Shown here: in pieces, positions 14,942-21,430 of the stretch
How positions within the stretch are numbered: position 1 is the first letter of the stretch
Layout of the letters: each line of letters begins with the position of its first letter
Origin: Caldifarciminota bacterium
GTDB lineage: Bacteria > Hydrothermota > Hydrothermia > LBFQ01
Assembly (NCBI GenBank): GCA_015492295.1
Contig: WGFI01000116.1
Coordinates: 1 to 32,668 of the forward strand
Direction: 5' to 3'
Length of the DNA stretch: 32,668 nucleotides
Position numbers and translations under genes: made by a program
Notes under the pieces: generated by a model
The model's database searches: none
Told to the model about the DNA's origin: nothing
What the model saw: the letters and a program-made list of their open reading frames with translations, nothing else

Positions 14942-16030
14942 TCACCTATGCATCTTAAAGAATAAGGGTACGGATAACAAAAGGAAGAGCATGTTTGGGA
15001 TAGATGCGGCTATCCAAGGATTTATCTCTCCCGTCTCTCCCAAGGCTCTCGCGGATTGTAAGGCTCCCCAATAAAAGAACGCTAAAAACATAGATGATCC
15101 AAAGGCCAGCGCCCTGCCTCCCCCTCTAACCCCCGTAAAAACGGCCAATGGTAAGCCTATAAAAAGGATTATCAAATTCATTATAGGGAAAATGAATCTT
15201 ATCGCCAGTTCCGTTTTCTCTTCATTACTTTCAAGCTTCGCTTTTTTAAGGAACTCTATCCTTTTTAAAAGTTCCGGAACCGTCATAAGGGAATCTCCCA
15301 AGGGTTTTAAAAACTGACTTGGGGTTTCTTTCATAAGGGTATCAACCATCTTGGGCACATATCTTATACTCTCATCCGTACCCTTGAATTCCCTGATCTT
15401 AACACCTGTCAATGTCCATAAACCCTCTTTAAAATCCGCCCGCGTCGCATCTATCCTTCTCACTATTTCCTTGCGTTCATTGAAGGAGAAAATCGTTATT
15501 CCTTGGGCGTAGTTTTCCTTAGAGTTTATATACTTGAAAAAATAAAGCCTGTTGCCTTCACCGAAGAAAAGCAAGTTGTTTGCAAAAACCCTGCTCGGTA
15601 TATCCTTCCTCTTTTCTATTTCTATGGACTTTATTTCGGCTGCCCTCAACCTCCCCTTCGGCACCAATTCCCAATTCATATAAATTCCGATTAAAGAATT
15701 GACTATTCCCACAAATATTATAGGCAAGAACACCCTAACTATATTTATACCAGATGCCTTTATTACGAGAATTTCAAGACGTCTATTCATTTCCCCTATG
15801 GAAAAGAAACAGGCCAAGAGTGCAGCGATAGGCATGAGCAAACTCAAAAGGTAAGGGATCTGCCATAAATAGTATCTGACTATTGACATAGGATTCGGTT
15901 TATGATCAGCTATTTTGTCCGTCATTTCAAAGAAATTCACCACAACATATATGAGTATGACACCCAAACATAAAACAATGAAAACTTTTAAGTATTCAAA
16001 GAGGATATAACGATCCAGCTTCTTTATCAA
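14942..16030 (-). CDS. LptF/LptG family LPS export permease
   Basis: 362 residues with the YjgP/YjgQ layout: an N-terminal half with three membrane helices (LKVFIVLCLGVILIYVVV, YLLSLLMPIAALLACFF, IVRVFLPIIFVGIVNSLI), a periplasmic beta-jellyroll-like middle (about 120-265) and three C-terminal helices. The conserved GEMNRRLEILVIKASGINIV matches the coupling-helix region that meets the LptB ATPase. It extracts LPS from the inner membrane with LptB. Only one such gene is seen here; LptF and LptG are often adjacent pairs. The start is a TTG overlapping the hpf stop as TTGA, so translation is likely coupled. Confidence 0.88.
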   Translation of the reverse strand: MIKKLDRYILFEYLKVFIVLCLGVILIYVVVNFFEMTDKIADHKPNPMSIVRYYLWQIPYLLSLLMPIAALLACFFSIGEMNRRLEILVIKASGINIVRVFLPIIFVGIVNSLIGIYMNWELVPKGRLRAAEIKSIEIEKRKDIPSRVFANNLLFFGEGNRLYFFKYINSKENYAQGITIFSFNERKEIVRRIDATRADFKEGLWTLTGVKIREFKGTDESIRYVPKMVDTLMKETPSQFLKPLGDSLMTVPELLKRIEFLKKAKLESNEEKTELAIRFIFPIMNLIILFIGLPLAVFTGVRGGGRALAFGSSMFLAFFYWGALQSARALGETGEINPWIAASIPNMLFLLLSVPLFFKMHR

Positions 16031-16353
16031 CTCTGCCTTCTTCTCTCCTTTGAGATCTTATCCTTAACTTTCTTTATTTCTCGTGATAGAATATCCTTCA
16101 TCTCGTCAATTACCGACATAGGATCCTTGTTCTTGGTCTCCACTCTCACCGTCCTCCCTTTCATTTTCAATACGCCCACTCCTTTATAGAACCCCCTTTC
16201 CTCTTCAAGATGAACCTCCAAGTGCATAGCCATATCGGAAAACTTGTTTAGGGAATCAAGCCTTTTATATATGTAATCCATCAAGGTTTGCGTGGAAGGG
16301 AAATTCTTTATATGCACATTTATGGGCAGCTTATCGTTTTTTCTCTCCATCAT
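16027..16353 (-). CDS. hpf: Ribosome hibernation promoting factor (short HPF/RaiA/YfiA type)
   Basis: 108 residues with the single S30AE domain: INVHIKNFPSTQTLMDYIYK, RLDSLNKFSDMAMHLEVHLE, GVGVLKMKGRTVRVETKNKD and MSVIDEMKDILSREIKKVKD. The length fits the short form without the long-HPF dimerisation domain. The protein binds the 30S decoding centre when growth stops. The family's basic tail is present (KISKERRRQS). It heads the unit that continues into the LPS permease and has a TAAAAT box 9 nt before its ATG. Confidence 0.88.
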   Translation of the reverse strand: MMERKNDKLPINVHIKNFPSTQTLMDYIYKRLDSLNKFSDMAMHLEVHLEEERGFYKGVGVLKMKGRTVRVETKNKDPMSVIDEMKDILSREIKKVKDKISKERRRQS

Positions 16354-16362
16354 AAGTTAATC

Positions 16363-16368
16363 ATTTTA
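16363..16368 (-). promoter_or_regulatory. -10 box TAAAAT for the hpf unit
   Basis: On the minus strand TTTCAACTT-TAAAAT is followed by 9 nt and the ATG at 16353. Confidence 0.6.
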
Positions 16369-16406
16369 AAGTTGAAAAAGTTGCCGCAATGCATATTCTT
16401 CCGAGG

Positions 16407-16412
16407 TATAAT
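16407..16412 (+). promoter_or_regulatory. -10 box TATAAT for the gene at 16421
   Basis: TATAAT is followed by 8 nt and the ATG at 16421. The TAA within the box is an in-frame stop, so no longer N-terminus is possible. Confidence 0.65.
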
Positions 16413-16420
16413 TTCAGGTT

Positions 16421-17425
16421 ATGGTTTTAAGCATTTTAACAACTCAAATATTGGTTGTTCAGCGCAATTTAGATATAGGTAGAAGAAAAGAGGATAGCGT
16501 GCTTCTTAGATTTGCACCTGGTGATACCATACTTTTTGAGGCAGAAGTGATAAAAGGTAACGATATAAGCGAAATAGAAGTTGTGGATTATTTTTCAAGA
16601 ACGGTTATATTTAAAGACTTAGCTCGTAAGAAAGTCAGAGAAACCTTAATTAACGGCCCTGATACGTCTTTTTATGTTTTTCGTTTTAAAAACACGAGTC
16701 TAATCAGAGGTAAGGTGTATCGCTTGAAAGTTTTAAGAAAACCTTCAGACAGTAGGTTTGCTGACTTTCGTACATTGCCTATATGGAAAACCATTGTGGA
16801 AACCACATTCGTTGAAGTTTATGATACGGTATATAAAGATGTCATTGAAGTTAAGGAATTGTATAAGGATATAGTTAAGATTGATGCAACCGTGAGTTTT
16901 GGAGAATGTAAGAAGCAGGTAGAGATCCCAGTTGATTTGGAAATTGATATAACCTCAGATACTCTTTTAGGTATAAAACTCTTAGTTTCTTCCTTTGGTA
17001 AGCGGGAATACGTTGATAATTTCTTCTCATCGTTAGAAGGTATTTTAGCTGTAAATACCGATTCTTCCACCATTCTTGGTTCAATACTTAAAGTTGTATC
17101 TCCAAGTATTAAAGGGGTTGTAGATATAGAGTTATCCATCTGGGATTATGAAAAAAGCGCTTGGACATTAAAGGCTAAAAGAACAATGCTTGAAATGTTA
17201 TTAACAGACAGATATTTAATCCCCACGAAGGACAGTTCCACTTATTTTCAAAAACGAAAAAAGACTTATAAAGGCAACCTCAAGATACTTCTTAACAACT
17301 GTTATTCGGTTTTTAAAGGCAAATATACGGGTATAATTCTTCTCAGTATAATTAAACATCGTCAGATATCAGGTATAAAGTCTATAAAGAAACCAAAAAT
17401 AACCATAAAGAGAATACCTGGGTGA
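16421..17425 (+). CDS. Probable exported protein of unknown function
   Basis: 334 residues, no family recognised. The N-terminus MVLSILTTQILVVQ is a short hydrophobic stretch without basic residues, like those of the other exported proteins here. The rest is rich in alternating hydrophobic and charged residues (for example FAPGDTILFEAEVIKGNDIS and SFYVFRFKNTSLIRGKVYRL), which suggests beta-sandwich domains. The C-terminus is lysine-rich (GIKSIKKPKITIKRIPG) and lacks a T9SS-type sorting domain. An in-frame TAA inside the -10 box fixes the start. It stands alone, followed by 503 nt without a clear gene. Confidence 0.65.
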   Translation: MVLSILTTQILVVQRNLDIGRRKEDSVLLRFAPGDTILFEAEVIKGNDISEIEVVDYFSRTVIFKDLARKKVRETLINGPDTSFYVFRFKNTSLIRGKVYRLKVLRKPSDSRFADFRTLPIWKTIVETTFVEVYDTVYKDVIEVKELYKDIVKIDATVSFGECKKQVEIPVDLEIDITSDTLLGIKLLVSSFGKREYVDNFFSSLEGILAVNTDSSTILGSILKVVSPSIKGVVDIELSIWDYEKSAWTLKAKRTMLEMLLTDRYLIPTKDSSTYFQKRKKTYKGNLKILLNNCYSVFKGKYTGIILLSIIKHRQISGIKSIKKPKITIKRIPG

Positions 17426-17620
17426 AAATAAAATCATCCGCTATTGTTTTCATGTTTATCAAGTTATAGACTTAGTTAGCCAATCTACCTTTCCTCTTAT
17501 ATCAGCTAACAATGTTACACAGGTCAGTTTGCTCTTAACTTGATGGGCATAAATCCATTAACACGCAGGAAAGAGTATTTTAACCACCAAATAATCCTGT
17601 CTTTATATCAACAATTGCCG

Positions 17621-17656
17621 TCTGGGGTAAAGGTGAAAGAACCGAAAGACCCCAGA
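17621..17656. repeat. Perfect inverted repeat with 20-nt loop
   Basis: TCTGGGGT at 17621-17628 and ACCCCAGA at 17649-17656 form an 8-bp stem. There is no U-run beyond it on either strand, so it is not a typical intrinsic terminator. Confidence 0.5.
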
Positions 17657-17794
17657 ATAATTCATTTTTATGGGTTTAAGGATAAAATTAAAAGCTAGAT
17701 ATGCCCTTGTTCTACTCTGAGTGTATCTCATTTAATTGAACTCCATTTTGCAGTTATTCCTGCAACAACATCATATATTCCATACTTATAAAAT

Positions 17795-17835
17795 TAAAAT
17801 CCTCTTCTATGCTGTGGATGAGAGCCTTTCCTTAG
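17795..17835 (+). pseudogene. Vestigial promoter and start similar to the SBBP gene
   Basis: TAAAAT (17795-17800), 8 nt, then an ATG (17809) opening MLWMRAFP and a TAG. The 22 nt from the base before this ATG match the start of the gene at 17929 at 18 positions (shared frame: ATGCTxTGGAT ... CCTTT). It looks like the remnant of a duplicated gene start. Confidence 0.4.
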
Positions 17836-17913
17836 GTGTCTCTGGAACCTTAATTTTGGCATAAGTTTGTATTTTAATGCTGTTCCATTCCCACAAAAAG
17901 CGTTCTACCACCT

Positions 17914-17919
17914 TATAAT
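17914..17919 (+). promoter_or_regulatory. -10 box TATAAT for the SBBP gene
   Basis: TTCTACCACCT-TATAAT is followed by 9 nt and the ATG at 17929. Confidence 0.65.
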
Positions 17920-17928
17920 TCTTTTCTT

Positions 17929-20163
17929 ATGCTCTGGATAATAACCTTTAATGGCATAAGCGTAAAGGCGGATAAAGTGGCCTTAGAGGCCTATAACAAA
18001 GGCATAAGTATGCTCTTTACGCAGAATGTGGGTCAGCTTTCGGATGAGGTCCTATTCTACTCTCTGCATCCTTCCGTCGTCTATGTCCTAAGGGATGGAA
18101 CTATACATATAAACGGTGTAAAGGTATCTTTTAAATCAAAACCGAGGTTCATAACTGGGGATATGCAACTTATAACGAAGGTCTCATACTTTGGGAGGAA
18201 CAAGAGTATAAGCGGAATACCCACATACAAGAGGGTTGTGTTGAAAGAGGTATATCCGAAAATAGATGCAATTCTCACAGCGGATGGTAGGGGAGTAGTT
18301 GAGTTTCAGTTTATTGTTCATCCTGGTGGTGATCCTGAGGATATAAGGGTTGAGACGGATGGGGATATAGTTCAAAGGGAAGATGGGATTTATATTGTCA
18401 AGGGGGGTAAGGAGGTTGTAAGGATAAGTGGCTTAAAGGCTTATCAAGGAGCTGAGGAAGTTGAGGTTAGGGTGGATGTAAAGGGTAAGGAGGCTAAGTT
18501 TATAGTTGATGATTGGGACAGAAAGCATACTCTTGTTATTGACCCTGTTGCAACGGCTATCCTGACTTCAAGTGATGTTGATGTAGGTATTTCCATAGCA
18601 ATAGATAGTACCGGCGATATATTTATATCTGGTATGACATGGGTTCCCGACGACTTTGCACCGAGCAGAACAATTTTTGGTACTCCTGGTGGTATTGGTG
18701 CGTTTGTAAGTAAGTTAAGCAATGATTTAGGAACACATATTGCTACTGCTATACTGACTTCAAGTGCTGATGATGTGGCTTATTCCATAAGTATATCTAA
18801 TTTTTACGCTTCTAACAGCGTAATTGTTGTAGGAGGTACTAACAATTCTTATGATTTTGCACCGAGTAGAGTGGTTTTTGGTACTACTGGTGGTTCTGAT
18901 GTTTTTGTTAGTAAATTAAGTAACGATTTATTAACACATGTGGCTACCGCCATACTTGCATCAAGTTCGCTTGATTGGTCTTATTCTGTAGCGATAGACA
19001 GTTCAGGCAATGTATTTGTTGCTGGTTATACTCGGAATTCAGGCGACTTTGCACCAAGTAGAACAATTTTTGGTACTCCTGGTGGTGATGATGTCTTTAT
19101 AAGTAAGTTAAGCAACGACTTAGGGACGCATATTGCCACTGCTATTCTAGCATCAAATAATTGGGATTGGTCCTATTCTATTGCAATAGATAATTTAGGT
19201 GATGTATTGGTAGCTGGTTATACTCATAATTCTAGTGGGTTTGCACCAAGCAGAACGGTATTTGGTACTCCCAGCCCTCCCGGTACGGCTGATGCATTTG
19301 TGAGTAAGTTAAGCAACGATCTATCAACACATATTGCGACTGCAATTTTAACCTCAAGTTCTGGAGATGGTTCCTATTCTGTAGCGATAGACAATTCAGG
19401 CAGCGTATTTGTTGCTGGTAGAACTGGGAATTCGAATGATTTTGCGCCAAGTAGGACTGTTTTTGGCACTCCTGGAAGCTGGGATGTTTTTGTAAGTAAA
19501 TTAAGTAATGACCTGACAACACATATAGCCACCGCTATCTTAGCATCAAATAATTGGGATAACCCTTATTCCATAACGATAGATAATTCAGGCAATGTGT
19601 TTGTTGCTGGAGAGACTAAAAATTCCTATAATTTTGCCCCGAACAGAACGGTGTTTGGAACCCCTAATGGTCCTGACACAAATGATGCTTTTGTGAGTAA
19701 ATTAGCCAATGACTTATCAACACATATAGCAACTGTTATTCTTACATCAAGTAACGATGATGGAGCATTTTCTATTACTATTGATAGTTCTGGAAATATC
19801 TATGTAAGTGGTTGGACTTGGAATTCCAGTAATTTTTCTTTAAGTAGGATTATTTTTGGCACTACTGGTTGGGCAGATGCTTTTATAAGCAAACTTCCCA
19901 GCACCTTAAACATCTCAGAAACACCAAAACCTTCAAAAGATGCGAATATAGAAATCTCAAAGGGCACTCTAATATTCAACCTCCACAACTCCTCCTACTT
20001 AGGCTTTGATGTTTATGATGCCTCTGGAAAGATAGTTAAAAGGGTGAGTCTTGGCTATCTACCTCCTGGAAGGTATGAGTATAAGTTAAACTTACCAAAG
20101 GGTGTTTATACGGTTAAGGTTAGGGTAGGGGCAAATGTTGAAAGGTTAAAGGGTGTGTTCTGA
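17929..20163 (+). CDS. Secreted seven-bladed SBBP beta-propeller protein with T9SS-type C-terminus
   Basis: 744 residues in four parts. A very short signal peptide (MLWIITFNGISVKA). A DUF7948-like N-terminal domain (about 30-205; GQLSDEVLFYSL, VYPKIDAILTADGRGVVEFQ, KHTLVIDPV). Seven repeats starting at residues 208, 272, 339, 403, 470, 534 and 601, alternating 64 and 67 residues, each with ATAIL, YSIAIDxxGxVFVAG, DFAPSRTVFGTP and DAFVSKLSNDLxTHI, together one seven-bladed propeller. A C-terminal domain of about 80 residues (GFDVYDASGKIVKRV, PKGVYTVKVRVG) of the T9SS type A sorting kind. It should be secreted or surface-attached; ligand unknown. The ATG is the first start after an in-frame TAA, so the short signal peptide is real. 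It is convergent with the next gene, 3 nt apart. Confidence 0.88.
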   Translation: MLWIITFNGISVKADKVALEAYNKGISMLFTQNVGQLSDEVLFYSLHPSVVYVLRDGTIHINGVKVSFKSKPRFITGDMQLITKVSYFGRNKSISGIPTYKRVVLKEVYPKIDAILTADGRGVVEFQFIVHPGGDPEDIRVETDGDIVQREDGIYIVKGGKEVVRISGLKAYQGAEEVEVRVDVKGKEAKFIVDDWDRKHTLVIDPVATAILTSSDVDVGISIAIDSTGDIFISGMTWVPDDFAPSRTIFGTPGGIGAFVSKLSNDLGTHIATAILTSSADDVAYSISISNFYASNSVIVVGGTNNSYDFAPSRVVFGTTGGSDVFVSKLSNDLLTHVATAILASSSLDWSYSVAIDSSGNVFVAGYTRNSGDFAPSRTIFGTPGGDDVFISKLSNDLGTHIATAILASNNWDWSYSIAIDNLGDVLVAGYTHNSSGFAPSRTVFGTPSPPGTADAFVSKLSNDLSTHIATAILTSSSGDGSYSVAIDNSGSVFVAGRTGNSNDFAPSRTVFGTPGSWDVFVSKLSNDLTTHIATAILASNNWDNPYSITIDNSGNVFVAGETKNSYNFAPNRTVFGTPNGPDTNDAFVSKLANDLSTHIATVILTSSNDDGAFSITIDSSGNIYVSGWTWNSSNFSLSRIIFGTTGWADAFISKLPSTLNISETPKPSKDANIEISKGTLIFNLHNSSYLGFDVYDASGKIVKRVSLGYLPPGRYEYKLNLPKGVYTVKVRVGANVERLKGVF
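18550..19914 (+). repeat. Seven tandem SBBP coding repeats
   Basis: Units begin at 18550, 18742, 18943, 19135, 19336, 19528 and 19729, so they alternate 192 and 201 bp. The 64/67-residue alternation suggests growth by duplication of a two-blade unit. Confidence 0.85.
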
Positions 20164-20166
20164 TTC

Positions 20167-20985
20167 CTAAAATATCACATTTGATGTGTCTTTCAGCATT
20201 TCTATTCCAAGAACCACAATAGTATCCCCAACTTTTAAATCGCCTTTTATAGCGGTATTACCGAAATCATCTTTAAACAAGGGTTTGACTTTCACCTTAT
20301 GAGCCTTATGACCATTTATTTTGAACACATAATTATCCTTTATAGCCTTTGAAGGGATATAAAGGGAAGAATCAAAGGATGAAACTACCAACTCACACAT
20401 ATAAGGTCCTATTTTCAAAGAAGGTATGGATGTTCCCCATGCAATGTAGGATAAGATTTCCTTATCGGGTATATTGGATATGCGGATTATTCTTCCAACA
20501 TATTCACCTATCCTATAAACGCTTCCCCTCTTAATGCTATCCTTTAAGCTCAAAGGAACGAATATTTTAACCTTACTACCACCCCCTGAAACTACCGCTA
20601 TCGTGCTACCTATATTCACAGGTGAGCCCTCTCCAACTTCCAACCTTTCAACCCTACCTTCCCCGAATGATATTATCGGTATAAGTGAGTAGTGCGGTCC
20701 TCTATATACTTTTGCCACCGTATCCCCCTTTTTAACATAATCACCCACTTTAATGTCCAATTCATCTATAATCCCTGAAACATCGGAAACTATATAGAAT
20801 ATTCTGGAAGGTTCAACAATGCACCATACCTTAGCCCTACGCTCCAATCTTCCAAATTTTACAGTATCAACCTCAACAAATACACTTTTATAAAACTTTC
20901 CACTATAAACCTGATTCCCTTTATTGCAAAACAGCAGAAGTATGAAAAGTACTACCTTGACACGGTTTCGTATTTTGATGGACAT
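20167..20985 (-). CDS. Membrane-fusion/HlyD-like periplasmic adaptor protein
   Basis: 272 residues. The N-terminus VKVVLFILLLFCNKG is a signal peptide with a possible lipoprotein cysteine, though the lipobox (LLFC) is imperfect. A biotinyl-lipoyl-like hairpin follows: SDVSGIIDELDIKVGDYVKK with GDTVAKVY, then GEGRVERLEVGEGSPVNIGS with TIAVV. A beta-barrel-like part with LYIPSKAIKDNYVFKINGHK and GDLKVGDTIVVLG is typical of RND/ABC efflux adaptors (periplasmic adaptor subunits). No transporter gene is adjacent, so the partner is unknown. It overlaps the end of ccmE by 34 nt. The long alpha-hairpin of classic adaptors is absent. Confidence 0.65.
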   Translation of the reverse strand: MSIKIRNRVKVVLFILLLFCNKGNQVYSGKFYKSVFVEVDTVKFGRLERRAKVWCIVEPSRIFYIVSDVSGIIDELDIKVGDYVKKGDTVAKVYRGPHYSLIPIISFGEGRVERLEVGEGSPVNIGSTIAVVSGGGSKVKIFVPLSLKDSIKRGSVYRIGEYVGRIIRISNIPDKEILSYIAWGTSIPSLKIGPYMCELVVSSFDSSLYIPSKAIKDNYVFKINGHKAHKVKVKPLFKDDFGNTAIKGDLKVGDTIVVLGIEMLKDTSNVIF

Positions 20986-21317
20986 TTGGTAAGCAAGGTC
21001 TTGGCATCTATTTTCCCATTCCTATATACTCCTTCAACAACCACAGGGATTCCCTCCCCAAAAGCATCCGGTATTGAACCTCTGTATTCCACATAAACCC
21101 CTTTACCATCCTTAGATATAAAAAACTTAGCGTATCTCGTTCCCCTTTCAATCTTAAAAGCCACCCCTGAAACCTTTACCCTCTTGTTTTCATATTTAAT
21201 GGAGTTTTCTACGAGTTCGTTCGCTTCAAGATAATATGAATAATTTCTACTCGCTACAAAGAGTATATAACCTATAACGAGAACCAAACTCACAAGAAAT
21301 AAAACTATCCTTTTCAA
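20952..21317 (-). CDS. ccmE: CcmE-type cytochrome c maturation protein with C-x3-Y heme site
   Basis: 121 residues from a TTG at 21317. A longer frame exists upstream, but it runs through the tRNA gene and is not credible. The N-terminal anchor is RIVLFLVSLVLVIGYILFVA. The OB fold carries the family marks VKVSGVAFKIERG, VYVEYRGSIPDAFGEG and IPVVVEGVYRNGKIDAKTLL. CcmE carries heme for c-type cytochrome assembly, bound through histidine in H-x3-Y in most bacteria. Here the site reads KCPSKYE: C112 and Y116 form C-x3-Y, the variant known from archaea and some sulfate reducers. No other ccm gene is in the window. The start codon lies 2 nt after the tRNA-Leu discriminator base. Confidence 0.82.
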   Translation of the reverse strand: MKRIVLFLVSLVLVIGYILFVASRNYSYYLEANELVENSIKYENKRVKVSGVAFKIERGTRYAKFFISKDGKGVYVEYRGSIPDAFGEGIPVVVEGVYRNGKIDAKTLLTKCPSKYETVSR

Positions 21318-21319
21318 AG

Positions 21320-21403
21320 TGCCGGGGGCGGGACTTGAACCCGCACGGGGTTGCCCCCACATGGCCCTCAACCATGCGCGTCTGCCAATTCCGCCACCCC
21401 GGC
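21320..21403 (-). tRNA. tRNA-Leu(GAG)
   Basis: Minus-strand class II tRNA of 84 nt. Acceptor stem GCCGGGG pairs with CCCCGGC, the discriminator is A, and CCA is not encoded. The anticodon arm is CAUGG-UUGAGGG-CCAUG with anticodon GAG. The T arm GCGGG-UUCAAGU-CCCGC is perfect, and a long variable arm (GGGG/CCCC stem) marks leucine. A TAAAAT box ends 9 nt before the 5' base. Confidence 0.97.
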
Positions 21404-21412
21404 GAACCGAAT

Positions 21413-21418
21413 ATTTTA
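21413..21418 (-). promoter_or_regulatory. -10 box TAAAAT for tRNA-Leu and ccmE
   Basis: TTTTCACCTT-TAAAAT, then 9 nt to the tRNA 5' base. Transcription should start at or within a few bases of the mature tRNA end. Confidence 0.65.
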
Positions 21419-21430
21419 AAGGTGAAAATT

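Larger units (their letters stand above)
17426..17928. other. Gene-poor stretch with decayed sequence
   Basis: 503 nt with no intact gene, unusual for this dense region. It holds a perfect 8-bp inverted repeat (17621-17628 and 17649-17656), a promoter-plus-start copy at 17795-17835 resembling the start of the next gene, and, on the minus strand at about 17605-17906, short open pieces in different frames (ERFLWEWNSIKIQTYAKIKV, YGIYDVVAGITAKW, RYTQSRTRAYLAFNFIL) that faintly resemble a DDE-transposase core. This is probably an old insertion or deletion scar. Confidence 0.5.

Noticed and set aside
17621-17656. Intrinsic terminator for the gene ending at 17425
   Set aside because: It lies about 200 nt downstream, the loop is 20 nt, and there is no U-run on either strand.
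18550-19914. Regular 192/201-bp repeats as a CRISPR or satellite array
   Set aside because: Units are coding, diverged and in one frame with protein-level conservation. There are no short identical repeats with unique spacers.
21318-21371. A longer N-terminus for CcmE starting at 21371
   Set aside because: That extension is the tRNA-Leu gene read as protein. The conserved tRNA fold and the membrane anchor right after the TTG at 21317 fix the shorter form.
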